In this document: positions 50,226 through 59,217 of the stretch, piece after piece
Layout of the letters: each line of letters starts with the position of its first letter
How positions within the stretch are numbered: the stretch's first letter is position 1
DNA from: an uncultured Deferribacterales bacterium
Lineage (GTDB): Bacteria; Chrysiogenota; Deferribacteres; Deferribacterales; Mucispirillaceae
Length of the DNA: 64,000 nt
Assembly: GCA_947853665.1 (NCBI GenBank)
Contig: CANTXF010000044.1
Span: 1 to 64,000, forward strand
Direction: 5' to 3'
Translations under genes and position numbers: made by a program
Notes under the pieces: model-generated
What the model saw: only the letters and a program-made list of their open reading frames with translations
What the model was told of the DNA's origin: nothing
Database searches by the model: none

Positions 50226-51941
50226 TTATTCTCCAAAAGCCTCTTCTATAGCGGCTTTCGTTTCTTTTCTGGATTCGTTTATCGCGTCGGTTATTTCCGC
50301 TTTATATTCGTCCCGGTTTATCATTTCCTCCAACGTGAGCATACCTTTGTCTATTGCGAGGCCTACGGCCGTTCCCGCGGCTATACCCCCTACGGGGGAT
50401 GTGAGTATGCCGGAAACCGCCCCTACGGCAAGCCCCGCCGCCGCTCCGGCGGCTTTTTGCGCCGCAGCCTTCGCCACCGCTTTGGAAGCCGTTTTAAAGC
50501 TCGTTTTGGCGGCTATTTTCCCGGCGACGGCTCCTGCTACCGCCCCTGCGGCAAGCCCTCCTCCGGCAGACGCTGTAAGCCTTTTTTTAAGAGCCAGGGT
50601 CCCGGATATTTCGCTGTTTTCGTATATATCCCGCATATTGGCGTCCAGGGCTACTGAATATTCGCCGTTTTTATATTCCACGCGGTTTTCGCCCAGTATT
50701 TTTTCAACGGCCGACGAAAGCTCCGCGGCTCCACGTTCAAAGCTGCCCAGGGCGTTAGTCAGGTTGTCGTTTTCAGGGGTAAGGGCTTTCTTTAAGTTTT
50801 CTTCCATATAGCTTTCAAGGGAACCGGAAAGAAGCCGCAGTATTCTGCCGTATTCGGCCGTAAGGCTGTAATACCAGTCTAGATACTTATCCGTGCCCGC
50901 TATCATGGCGTCGTAGGCTTCGTCCGCAGCCTTTTCCAGCTCGGCCTTCGAGCGGCCGTAAAATTTTTCCTTTTCTATGTTTATCTTACGCCAGGTACCC
51001 AGCTTGTATGCGGCTCCGTTTATAAGCTCCACCGAAATTTCCGCGGCTTTCCTGGCCTTTTCCGCCGTTTCCGGCCGGCTTACAAGATAGCTTTGAGTTC
51101 CGGCGAACAGGGCCGGGTATATAAAAAGCAGAACCAGCGTCGCCATAAAAGGGAGGACGAACCTGTCCGACGGCCTTGCCGGGCTTCCGTCTACGGGAAG
51201 GAATACGGAAAGGACCTCGCTTTTTTTCATAAAAAAGAATGCGAAAAAATTAATCAGAAAATAAAATAATATTCCGCTTCCGAAAAAGAACACCGGGGCC
51301 AGGACAAGGGCGTATGCAGGCACCGGGCCTCCCTGGAGGGCCGTGAAAATGGCGCCCGTTACGGAGTCTCCCGCCCGGAAAATTTCCGCTATCGCGTAGG
51401 CTATCGGGTTGTCTGAAAAAATTACGGCAAGATCGTCCCGGCTTTTGACGCCTCCCGCCGCGTACGTTATCAGAGGAAAGATAAGAGCCATCAGAAAGGC
51501 GGCGGTAAGGCGCGAGAACCGCACGCTGCCGTATTCGGCGTAGTTTTCGCTGTATATGTATCCGGCCGCTTTTCCCGCCGCGTATTTCGCAAGCAGGAAC
51601 ACGAACGGCGCAGGCAGCAGGGCGGCCGTTTCGGCAAGGGAAAAAACGCGCAGCCTTACCGGGACTGCCGCCGCTGCCAGCAGGGAGGCGAAAGCAGCCA
51701 GAGCGTAAGGTATCGTTCTTGATTTAAGTAAAAACAGAGGGGCTTTCGCGCTGTACCTTATAAGCCGTTCTCTTTTTGCAAGGGTTATTCCTCGCATGAC
51801 GGAAACCGCCGCTGGAGCGGCCAGCAAGGGTATTATAATGGCGTAAGGCAGGGGGCTGCCAGCTCCCGAGCATAATGCGGCCAGGGCCAGCAGCGCCGCC
51901 GCGGCGGCGATTTTAAGAATGGAAATAAAAAAGTCTTTCAT
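50226..51941 (-). CDS. Multi-spanning membrane protein with C-terminal glycine zippers, unknown
   Basis: 571 residues, unrecognised. The first ~290 residues hold about eight hydrophobic helices, with a Pro/Gly-rich early loop. A soluble helical region (about 300-470, EKARKAAEISVELINGAAYK onward) follows. The C-terminus has long Gly/Ala zippers (AGGGLAAGAVAGAVAGKIA; AAGAAAGLAVGAVSGIL; GGIAAGTAVGLAIDKG) that could insert in a membrane or oligomerise. Start chosen at ATG 51941 with AAGG eight bases upstream. It converges with the sigma cluster, two bases from the sensor's stop, so it may or may not be related to it. Confidence 0.7.
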   Translation of the reverse strand: MKDFFISILKIAAAAALLALAALCSGAGSPLPYAIIIPLLAAPAAVSVMRGITLAKRERLIRYSAKAPLFLLKSRTIPYALAAFASLLAAAAVPVRLRVFSLAETAALLPAPFVFLLAKYAAGKAAGYIYSENYAEYGSVRFSRLTAAFLMALIFPLITYAAGGVKSRDDLAVIFSDNPIAYAIAEIFRAGDSVTGAIFTALQGGPVPAYALVLAPVFFFGSGILFYFLINFFAFFFMKKSEVLSVFLPVDGSPARPSDRFVLPFMATLVLLFIYPALFAGTQSYLVSRPETAEKARKAAEISVELINGAAYKLGTWRKINIEKEKFYGRSKAELEKAADEAYDAMIAGTDKYLDWYYSLTAEYGRILRLLSGSLESYMEENLKKALTPENDNLTNALGSFERGAAELSSAVEKILGENRVEYKNGEYSVALDANMRDIYENSEISGTLALKKRLTASAGGGLAAGAVAGAVAGKIAAKTSFKTASKAVAKAAAQKAAGAAAGLAVGAVSGILTSPVGGIAAGTAVGLAIDKGMLTLEEMINRDEYKAEITDAINESRKETKAAIEEAFGE

Positions 51942-52046
51942 TGGACGCCTTTTCACGCTATTATAAACTCGTAGTACAAATTTACAGCAACCGGCGCTTA
52001 TTGTCCACACACTCTTACGCTGCTATACGCCGGAAGGGACCCGCAA

Positions 52047-52838
52047 ATGGCGAGAAAACGCGTGAACAAGCTTCAGGGCCGTTTCTGGATAACCAGCGGC
52101 GGCAAAAATTTTGCCGGCCAGGGCCGTATAGAGCTTCTGAAAGGCATAAAGGAAACCGGCTCCATTTCGGGCGCGGCAAAGCAGATGGGCATGAGCTACA
52201 AAGCCGCCTGGGACAGTGTGGACGCCATGAACAACCTTGCGGAAAAACCCCTTGTGGAAAGGGCCAGCGGAGGCCGTCACGGTGGCGGCACCGTCCTTAC
52301 CCAGGCGGGAGAGGATTTTATAGCCCTATATGAAAAATATATGGATATGTTCGACAAGGTGCTGCAGTTTATGGAAGAAAATCCGGAGGTGGGCGGCATG
52401 ATAGATAAGCTGACCTTTAAATCTTCCGCCGACAATTCGTTTTTCGGCGTTGTTAAAAATATCGAAAGGGGAGCGGTTTCCGCCATAGTGGAAGTGGACG
52501 CAGGCTCCGGCCTTACGATTACGGCTTCCATTTCCAACGACAGCGCCGACAGGCTGGCCATCGCTCCAGGTTCGAACGTGTGCGCCCTTATCAATTCAAA
52601 TCAGCTTACCGTTATGCTTAAGGACGACAACGTGGTTACAAGCGCCCGCAACAGGTTCGACGGCATGGTTAAAGTGGTCAAGAAGGGCGCTGTAAACAGC
52701 GAGATAGTAATGGAAATAGACGGCGGCCATAATCTTTGCGTCCTTGTTACGAACGAAAGCGCCGAAAGAATGGGCATCGCCTACGGCATGGAGCTTACCG
52801 CCTTCTGCAAAGCTCCCGGCGTGGTTCTTGTGGCCTAG
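52047..52838 (+). CDS. modE: ModE-family molybdate-responsive regulator
   Basis: 263 residues. The N-terminal winged helix has the ModE pattern GRIELLKGIKETGSISGAAK, then MGMSYKAAWDSVDAMN and the wing GGRHGGGTVLTQAG. Two MOP/TOBE domains follow (about 128-195 and 198-262; SAIVEVDAGSGLTITASISN and SEIVMEIDGGHNLCVLVTNE), which bind molybdate. It represses molybdate uptake in other bacteria and can activate molybdoenzyme genes. napA in this window needs molybdenum, but no modABC genes are nearby and I could not find a convincing ModE site. Confidence 0.93.
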   Translation: MARKRVNKLQGRFWITSGGKNFAGQGRIELLKGIKETGSISGAAKQMGMSYKAAWDSVDAMNNLAEKPLVERASGGRHGGGTVLTQAGEDFIALYEKYMDMFDKVLQFMEENPEVGGMIDKLTFKSSADNSFFGVVKNIERGAVSAIVEVDAGSGLTITASISNDSADRLAIAPGSNVCALINSNQLTVMLKDDNVVTSARNRFDGMVKVVKKGAVNSEIVMEIDGGHNLCVLVTNESAERMGIAYGMELTAFCKAPGVVLVA

Positions 52839-54035
52839 TCAGCCGGATATTCTCGACCTGATTCTTTCCCGTAAAAAATCGTCGAATACGGAATCCGGGT
52901 CTATGCCGTATTCCGCGTGGTTTGCCGGAGAGGTTACCTTTATATCCTGCTTTTTAGCCAGGTTCATAAAGCCTCTTTTTCCTTTTCCGTCCTTTCCCAT
53001 AAGTATTACCTTTGGTCTGGACTGGTCTTTTCTGTTTACCTCGCATACTATCGCCGTGTTTCCATCGCTCAGCTTTACGAAAGTGCCTACCGGGTAAACG
53101 CCCATAACGCTTACGAACGCCTTTACAGCGTCCTCGCTGTATTGCCTGCCCATGCCTGCGTATATCCTTTTTACCGCGTCAGTGTTATTCTGAACGCCGG
53201 GATATTCCGTTCCTCCGCACAGCATGGTTTCGTAGGCTTCCGCTACAGCCAGTATTTTCGAGATTTTTATAATGTATCTTTCGTTAAGGGACGCCGGGTA
53301 TCCCGAGCCGTCGCAGCATTCATGGTGCTGCCCTATGGCTATCAGGGCCTCCGTCTCTACTTTGCCGCTTTTTTCCAACATTTCGTAGCCCCAGCCGGGA
53401 TGCTTTTTAAGTATGGTAAGCTCCACGTCGGAAAGGGGGCCGTTTTTTTTAAGTATTTTTTCCGGCACTCTGGATTTGCCGACGTCGTGAAAAACCGAGG
53501 CGATGCCCAGGTTCATAAGGTCTTTCTGCTTAAGCCCCATTATCAGCCCCATGGAAAGGGCAAGACAGCAGACGTTGAGGCCGTGGGCGCAGTCCTCCTC
53601 GTCTACGGATGCGGCGGTAATGGGAGGCATACTGGCAAATATATGCTGAGTATCGGAGGAAGCCTGTATTATATCCGAAATTATGCCGGAAACCGTCTCT
53701 ATATCGACGGGCCGGCCTTTTTTCGCGTTGTTTATGGCGTTGTTTACAGTGTTCTTGGCTTTTCCCGCAAGCTCCATGGCGGCGGCTATGGCTACGGACG
53801 GTATATCCTCCCCCGCGGGCACGGAATAATCGTGCTTTTTTGTTTCCTCGGGGGCTTCTTTCCCGCCGTTCCATATATATACGTGTCTGACTCCGAAAGA
53901 GGCCAGCTCCTCCGCCTTGCCTGCGTCCGTAAGGGGCACTCCGTATTCGTTAAACGGAATTCCCGATTTGTCGCAGCGAACGACTATCATGCCAGGCTTT
54001 AAATCGGAAATCTTTATCTGTAACAGTGCGGACAA
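52839..54035 (-). CDS. HD-GYP domain protein, probable cyclic-di-GMP phosphodiesterase
   Basis: 398 residues. An N-terminal DUF3391-like segment (LKPGMIVVRCDKSGIPFNEY ... VYIWNGG) precedes an HD-GYP domain (about 120-330). The metal ligands are in HDVGKSRVPEKIL; the GYP loop is HHECCDGSGYPASL, with Cys-Cys where Arg-x is common. It also has KISKILAVAEAYETML. A C-terminal PilZ-like segment reads YPVGTFVKLSDGNTAIVCEV. It should cleave cyclic-di-GMP. Convergent with modE, which ends one base away. Confidence 0.92.
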   Translation of the reverse strand: MSALLQIKISDLKPGMIVVRCDKSGIPFNEYGVPLTDAGKAEELASFGVRHVYIWNGGKEAPEETKKHDYSVPAGEDIPSVAIAAAMELAGKAKNTVNNAINNAKKGRPVDIETVSGIISDIIQASSDTQHIFASMPPITAASVDEEDCAHGLNVCCLALSMGLIMGLKQKDLMNLGIASVFHDVGKSRVPEKILKKNGPLSDVELTILKKHPGWGYEMLEKSGKVETEALIAIGQHHECCDGSGYPASLNERYIIKISKILAVAEAYETMLCGGTEYPGVQNNTDAVKRIYAGMGRQYSEDAVKAFVSVMGVYPVGTFVKLSDGNTAIVCEVNRKDQSRPKVILMGKDGKGKRGFMNLAKKQDIKVTSPANHAEYGIDPDSVFDDFLRERIRSRISG

Positions 54036-54101
54036 GGTTCTTCCACCTGATTCGGGCGCTGGCGTTTATAATGCTGAACGGCGCGCCCGTATTTTATCCT
54101 T

Positions 54102-55760
54102 TTAGTATTTTTCACCCGGAAGCAGATGGGTTATCGAGTAAACGTCGTCTCCTATTTTTTCCAGAGTGCTGAGTATATCCACAAACAGCAGGCCCGCCTC
54201 AAGGGTGCATACTCCTGCGTTCAGGCGTTTTATATGATTCTTTTTAAAGGTTTTGCGCTGTTTGTCTATGGCTTCTTCTTCCTGCTCCGGGTCGTCCTGG
54301 GCCGGGCGGCCGGCTTCGTAGTATCCGAACACCTTTTCCGTAAAGCCGGACACGCTGGAAAATATCTCCTTAAGCTCCGCCTCTGCGTCGCCCGTAAACG
54401 TTATCTTTTTATCGGCCAGCTTCTGGCTTATTTTTATCAGCTTTTCTGCCCGCTCCCCTATCTGCTTTATTTCCCCCACCGCGTGGGCCATATTCTTAAC
54501 CGCCGCTTCCGATTTTGCCGAAAGGGGCTTCATGGTAAGTTTTTCCAGAAAACCGGATATTTCCGTCTCAAAGATATCCAGATGATTTTCCAGGTCCTTT
54601 CCGAATACGGCCGCTTCCCCGTTTTTCTCCAGAAGGGCGCTCCTGGAATATTCAAGAATATTTATAGACGTGCGGAACATCCTACCGACTTCCTTTTTTA
54701 CGAGGCCTGCGGCTATTTCTGGAGTGGATGTAAGCGCGTCGGAAAGATGCACCAGTTTAGGCAGTTCTTTTATCTGGGTGTCCGGCTTTATTATTTTTTC
54801 GCACAGCTTGGCCAGCAGAGGAATAAAAGGCAGGAACACAAAAGTATTTATAACGTTGAACATCGTGTGGATATTGGCTATATGGCGTGCCGCGTAGGGA
54901 TATGTTCCGTCCGGGGTCATATAGGCTACGTCTCCCGGCGTCATAAAGTTTATAAGGTTCATAAACGGGTGCAGGAAAACCATCATGTAGGCCACGCCTA
55001 TAAGGTTAAAGAGAAAATGGCCCAGGGCGGCCTGTTTGGCCGTTCTGCTCGCGTTCAGAGCCGCCAGGTTGGCGGTTATGGTAGTGCCTATGTTTTCTCC
55101 CAGCACCAGAGCGGCGGCGGCCTGAAAATCAAGCACCCCGGTTGTGGCAAGGGCTATCGTTATACCTATCGTAGCCGACGAGCTCTGCACTATAAGGGTG
55201 GTTACGGCACCCGCGGCGACGGCCAGCAAAGGCATTTTAGAAAAATATATGAAAACCTCGGTAAAAGTCTGCGATTTGGAAAGGGGCACGAAGGCGTTAG
55301 TCATTATATCCATGCCGAAAAACAGCAGGCCGAAGCCGAATATTATCTCGCCAGCGTATTTTACCGCCGGTTTTTTTACGAAAAGGAGCATTATCACGCC
55401 GATGCCTATTGCCGGCATGGACACGGCGGTTATTTTAAAGGCTATTATCTGGGCCGTTATTGTGGTGCCCACATTGGCTCCCAGTATAACGCTTAAAGCC
55501 TGAGTCAGGTTCATAAGCCCGGCGTTTACGAACCCTACCACCATTACCGTGGTGGCGGAGGAGCTCTGTATTACCGTGGTTACCACTGCGCCTACGCAGG
55601 TGCCTATGATCCTGTTGCTGGTGAGCTTTTCCAGTATCCTTTTAAGGCTTTCCCCCGAGGCTTTCTGCAGGCCCTCCGACATCAGCTTCATGCCGAAGAG
55701 AAAGAGACCCAGACCGCCTATGAGACCGAATATTACCGTGCTTATCTGCGATATTGTCAC
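54102..55760 (-). CDS. Na+/phosphate cotransporter (NptA-like) with PhoU domain
   Basis: 552 residues, starting at GTG 55760 with AAAGGAG six bases upstream. Two inverted Na/Pi cotransporter repeats carry the QSSSATT signature (TTVIQSSSATTVMVVGF and TLIVQSSSATIGITIAL), with GANVGTTITAQ and GENIGTTITAN. The C-terminal 200 residues are PhoU-like helices (EIKQIGERAEKLIKI). It imports or exports phosphate with sodium, regulated by its own PhoU part. Single gene; an SOS-free, AT-rich leader lies upstream. Confidence 0.93.
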   Translation of the reverse strand: MTISQISTVIFGLIGGLGLFLFGMKLMSEGLQKASGESLKRILEKLTSNRIIGTCVGAVVTTVIQSSSATTVMVVGFVNAGLMNLTQALSVILGANVGTTITAQIIAFKITAVSMPAIGIGVIMLLFVKKPAVKYAGEIIFGFGLLFFGMDIMTNAFVPLSKSQTFTEVFIYFSKMPLLAVAAGAVTTLIVQSSSATIGITIALATTGVLDFQAAAALVLGENIGTTITANLAALNASRTAKQAALGHFLFNLIGVAYMMVFLHPFMNLINFMTPGDVAYMTPDGTYPYAARHIANIHTMFNVINTFVFLPFIPLLAKLCEKIIKPDTQIKELPKLVHLSDALTSTPEIAAGLVKKEVGRMFRTSINILEYSRSALLEKNGEAAVFGKDLENHLDIFETEISGFLEKLTMKPLSAKSEAAVKNMAHAVGEIKQIGERAEKLIKISQKLADKKITFTGDAEAELKEIFSSVSGFTEKVFGYYEAGRPAQDDPEQEEEAIDKQRKTFKKNHIKRLNAGVCTLEAGLLFVDILSTLEKIGDDVYSITHLLPGEKY

Positions 55761-56081
55761 AAAACGCTCCTTTTATGGTATAAAAACGGCGTATCATCAG
55801 TTTTTTATAATAGTTGAAAACATACGTTATTGTCAAACTAAACGGAAAGGGAGGGTCTTTTGCCCGCGTTATTTCCGGGCGTCCGCATGGGTATCATCAA
55901 AAGCCGCGTATTATAGGGGCGCCTCCTGTATACATTTCTTTCGTTCTGTTCCTTGGCATGGCGGGGAGGGACAGCCTCTTTTAAGGGACGTATTTTTCCG
56001 CGGAACCGCCGTTAAATATTATGTTGCGGTTTTAAGGCAAGTTGCATAAAATATTCACGATTATGCTTGCAGGAGATTAAA
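55761..56081. other. Intergenic region between the divergent Na/Pi and lysA genes
   Basis: 321 bases with no supported gene. It holds a weak hairpin GCCCG...CGGGC near 55862-55880, and an inverted repeat GCATAA...TTATGC just upstream of the lysA ribosome-binding site (56044-56066). I see no lysine riboswitch and no copy of the dispersed element. Confidence 0.5.
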
Positions 56082-57323
56082 ATGACAGAAAAACGCCTTC
56101 CTTTTTCAAAAGAAACCCTTGAAAAGATCGCGGAGAAATATCCTACGCCTTTCCATATATACGACGAGAAAGCCATAAGGGAAAACGCCGTGGAATTTTT
56201 AAAAGCCTTTTCTTGGGCGGAGGGCTTCAGAGAATATTTCGCCGTAAAGGCTCTTCCGAACCCTTCCGTGCTTAAGCTCCTTGCTTCATTAGGCTTCGGG
56301 GCCGACTGCAGCTCCATGGCGGAGCTTATTCTGTGCGAAAAGGCGGGTATAGGGGGCGAGATGATAATGTTTACCTCCAACGACACGCCTGCGGAGGAGT
56401 ATAAAAAAGCCTTCGAGCTTGGCGCCGTAATAAATCTGGACGATATAACCCATATAGATTTTCTTGAAAAGACTCTCGGCCGCCTGCCGGAGCTGCTTTG
56501 CTTCCGCTATAACCCCGGCCCGCTGAAAGGTGGGAACTCCATAATAGGAAAGCCGGAGGAAGCCAAATACGGCCTTACTACGGAGCAGATGAAGGAGGCC
56601 TATAAAATAGCTGCGGAAAAAGGCGTAAAGCGTTTCGCCATGCATACCATGGTGGCTTCTAACGAGCTTAACCCTGATTATTTCGCAGAAACCGCCCTTA
56701 TCCTTTTCAGGCTGGCTGCGGAAATAGAGGACTCTCTCGGCATAAAAATGGAGTTCGTCAACCTGGGAGGCGGCATCGGCATTCCGTACAGGCCGGACCA
56801 GACGCGCATAGAATGGAGCGTCCTTTCCGAAAAAATAAAGAAAATATACGATACTGTATTTTCGGCGCGTTCCCATAAGCCTAAAATATTTTACGAGCTG
56901 GGCAGGGCCATAACCGGCCCTTACGGCTATCTGGTTACGAGAGCCATACACAGAAAGAGCATATATAAAAATTATATCGGCGTGGACGCCTGCATGGCGA
57001 ACCTTATGAGGCCAGGCATGTACGGGGCCTACCACCATATTACTGTCGCCGGCAAGGAGAAGGCCCCGCTTTCCGAAATGTACGACGTTTCAGGCTCTCT
57101 CTGCGAAAATAACGATAAATTCGCCGTTGACAGAAAGCTGCCGGAAATAGAAATCGGAGATTTACTGGTAATACACGATACGGGAGCCCACGGCCACGCT
57201 ATGGGATTTAACTATAACGGCAAGCTGCGTTCGGCCGAATTGCTCCTTAAAGAAGACGGTTCCGTGGAGATGATACGCAGGGCGGAAACTCTTGACGACC
57301 TTTTCGCCACGCTTAATTTTTAA
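56082..57323 (+). CDS. lysA: Diaminopimelate decarboxylase-like PLP enzyme
   Basis: 413 residues. It decarboxylates meso-diaminopimelate to lysine, the last step of the pathway. Fold type III barrel: PLP-binding Lys56 in YFAVKALPNP, then GADCSSMAELILCEKAG, HTMVASNEL, FVNLGGGIGIPY for phosphate binding and ELGRAITGPYG. The C-terminal domain has SGSLCENNDKFA and HDTGAHGHAMGFNYNGKLRS. Start chosen at ATG 56082 after AGGAG; a TTG 15 bases earlier precedes that site. This sequence type differs from E. coli LysA, and related decarboxylases such as carboxynorspermidine decarboxylase are less likely given the CE-x-x-D motif. Confidence 0.88.
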   Translation: MTEKRLPFSKETLEKIAEKYPTPFHIYDEKAIRENAVEFLKAFSWAEGFREYFAVKALPNPSVLKLLASLGFGADCSSMAELILCEKAGIGGEMIMFTSNDTPAEEYKKAFELGAVINLDDITHIDFLEKTLGRLPELLCFRYNPGPLKGGNSIIGKPEEAKYGLTTEQMKEAYKIAAEKGVKRFAMHTMVASNELNPDYFAETALILFRLAAEIEDSLGIKMEFVNLGGGIGIPYRPDQTRIEWSVLSEKIKKIYDTVFSARSHKPKIFYELGRAITGPYGYLVTRAIHRKSIYKNYIGVDACMANLMRPGMYGAYHHITVAGKEKAPLSEMYDVSGSLCENNDKFAVDRKLPEIEIGDLLVIHDTGAHGHAMGFNYNGKLRSAELLLKEDGSVEMIRRAETLDDLFATLNF

Positions 57324-57326
57324 TTC

Positions 57327-57456
57327 GGCCGCAGCTTTGCGCAGTCCGGCATAAAGCTGGATATTTGTAATAATAAGGGTCTTGCTCCGTGCCGGTTATG
57401 CAAGGGGATAGCTTTATAATTAATATATATAACTATCTGCCTTAAGGCGCAGGGGC
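57327..57456 (+). repeat. Dispersed intergenic element, copy D (short, degenerate)
   Basis: About 130 bases that keep both ends: GGCCGCAGCTTTGCGC ... CATAAAGCTGGATATTTGTA and TTTATAATTAATATATATAA, then CTATCTGCC; inner CTTGCTCCG matches CTTGCTCAT of copies A and C2. The centre is deleted relative to copy A. It lies between lysA and the HD protein gene. Confidence 0.55.
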
Positions 57457-57554
57457 GTTTAATTTTTTTGCAGGCCGTCTTGCTCTATAAGGGATGACGG
57501 CGGAGTTTATTTTTTTATCTGCCGCGTTTTGCCGCGGCGCGGGAGGATTGTTTG

Positions 57555-58142
57555 ATGGATGCTGGCATTTCGAGGGACGGGGCGCTTTCTCTTCTGAAGC
57601 GCTATAATAAGGAAAAATTTCATATATACCATGCCCTTATGGTTGAAGCCGTCATGCGCTGGTTTGCCTGCGGGGAAGGCTTTGGAGACGAGGCGGATTT
57701 CTGGGCGTTAGCCGGTCTTCTCCATGATATAGATTTTGAGGAATTTCCGGACGAGCACTGCGTTAAGGCGGCGGAGATACTTGCCGGGGCCGGAGCATCC
57801 AATGAGCTTATCCGGGCCGTCTGCTCCCACGGCTACGGAATATGCAGCGACGTAAAGCCGGAGCATACTATGGAAAAAATACTTTACGCCGCCGACGAGC
57901 TTACGGGGCTTATAGGAGCCGCCGCCAGAATGCGCCCTTCCAAAAGCTGCCGGGATATGGAGGTTTCAAGCCTTAAAAAGAAATTTAAGGATAAATCCTT
58001 TGCCGCAGGCTGTTCCAGAGACGTGATACGCGGCGGCGCGGAGATGCTTTCCTGGGAGCTGGACACGCTTTTTGAAAAAACTCTCAAAGCCATGGCTTCA
58101 TGCGAGGAAAGCGTTAACGCGGAGCTTGAAAAAATATCTTAA
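57555..58142 (+). CDS. HD-domain hydrolase
   Basis: 195 residues. The HDIG-type domain has its first His in HIYHALMVEAVMRWFACG and the HD pair in LAGLLHDIDFEEFPDEH, then AVCSHGYG and a late Asp in YAADELTGLIGAAARM. This is the small uncharacterised bacterial HDIG group often annotated as a hydrolase; the substrate is unknown. Start at ATG 57555 after GGAGGATTG; a TTG one codon earlier is less likely. Single gene with its own terminator. Confidence 0.88.
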   Translation: MDAGISRDGALSLLKRYNKEKFHIYHALMVEAVMRWFACGEGFGDEADFWALAGLLHDIDFEEFPDEHCVKAAEILAGAGASNELIRAVCSHGYGICSDVKPEHTMEKILYAADELTGLIGAAARMRPSKSCRDMEVSSLKKKFKDKSFAAGCSRDVIRGGAEMLSWELDTLFEKTLKAMASCEESVNAELEKIS

Positions 58143-58205
58143 AAAAATATCTTTTCATTAAATATGGCCGTCAGGCGTATTTTCCGGCGGATTAGAGCGA
58201 TCATA

Positions 58206-58233
58206 AAAAGCCCCGGCATGTCCGGGGCTTTTA
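58206..58233. terminator. Bidirectional terminator between the HD protein and DUF2156 genes
   Basis: AAAGCCCCGG pairs with CCGGGGCTTTT across a short CATGT loop, flanked by A and T runs for both converging genes. Confidence 0.9.
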
Positions 58234-58303
58234 CGGTTTAAGCCGAAGATTTTAAAAAGAGGGCTGCAAAATATACTCCGGCGCTTTCCGCCGGGGATTT
58301 AAG

Positions 58304-59176
58304 TTATTTTTTCAGCTTTACGCGGTATTTTTTCATCATGTCGTCAGGGTAATAGGTGGATTTAGCCTGACGCAGAGAGTCCTTTCCAAGATCCTGCTCG
58401 AAGTTCATATACTTATACTTTCCTTCCAGGGTTTTAGCGAAAGAGTTATAAAGGTGCTGAAATATGCCTTTATACTCTCTGCATCCTTTGGCGAAATGCA
58501 GCACGAAGGTTTCGTCGTTAAGCTCCTCTCCAAGAACGAAGCCGGAGGGTTTGCCGTCTGCGTAGCTTATCATTCCCATAAGGTTGAATTCCGTCATTTT
58601 TTCAAGGGCTTCCAGGGTTTCCTCATAATCGGAGCCGTGGTTCGGGCTTTCGCGTATTTCCTTTTCCCACACGTCGAGAACGGCTTTCGCATCATCGAAA
58701 AGCTCCGGCGTAAGAGGCAGGTCTTTCGTTTCGTAGCCTTCGTTATACTGCTTGAGTAAATTGCGCTTTTTGGCCAGCTTGCGGCCCGCCATGGAAGCAA
58801 GGCGCCCGGTCAGATATATATAGTCCGAATCGCCCTCCGTAAAACCGTACTCGAAATATTTTTCCGGGAAATACTCAAGCCAGTTTTCCTGTATGGGGAA
58901 AAAGAAATCCGTATGCTCCGCCATAAGCAGGATTTTTTCAAGAGGTATGGTCTCTATGGGGCATACCGGCATCATATATCTGAACCCGTCGTAGGTAACG
59001 CCTCTCAGAAAGGTGCAGCTTCCGCAGACGGCTATTTCGTATTTGTGCGGTTCACGGAAAAGATACGCGTTCGTAAAGCTGTATTCCGAAAGATACGAGT
59101 TTTTCGCCCTTAATATGGGGGCCAGGCGGGCCCTGTCGTCGTAGCCGAGTTTTTTAAATTCCGTTAAGTCGTTCAA
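58304..59176 (-). CDS. DUF2156 (phosphatidylglycerol lysyltransferase C-terminal-like) protein
   Basis: 290 residues, two GNAT-like folds. It begins with an aromatic segment (RAKNSYLSEYSFTNAYLFRE) and has DYIYLTGRLASMAGRKLAKK, then NLLKQYNEGYE, GKPSGFVLGEELNDETFVLH and the conserved C-terminal block FEQDLGKDSLRQAKSTYYPD, typical of stand-alone DUF2156 proteins related to the aminoacyl-transferase domain of MprF. It is soluble. It may transfer an aminoacyl group to a lipid or peptide, but the substrate is not established. Divergence from the next gene's direction is absent: MATE is upstream on the same strand. Confidence 0.88.
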   Translation of the reverse strand: MNDLTEFKKLGYDDRARLAPILRAKNSYLSEYSFTNAYLFREPHKYEIAVCGSCTFLRGVTYDGFRYMMPVCPIETIPLEKILLMAEHTDFFFPIQENWLEYFPEKYFEYGFTEGDSDYIYLTGRLASMAGRKLAKKRNLLKQYNEGYETKDLPLTPELFDDAKAVLDVWEKEIRESPNHGSDYEETLEALEKMTEFNLMGMISYADGKPSGFVLGEELNDETFVLHFAKGCREYKGIFQHLYNSFAKTLEGKYKYMNFEQDLGKDSLRQAKSTYYPDDMMKKYRVKLKK

Positions 59177-59217
59177 CTCTTTCTCCTTTTATGGTATGGC
59201 CGCGGGGCCGTGTAAGG

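Noticed and set aside
56044-56066. Inverted repeat GCATAA...TTATGC and an ARG-box-like TGCATAAAATATTCA before lysA
   Set aside because: The match to an arginine-repressor site is weak, and no argR or arginine gene is in the window; I keep it only as sequence description.
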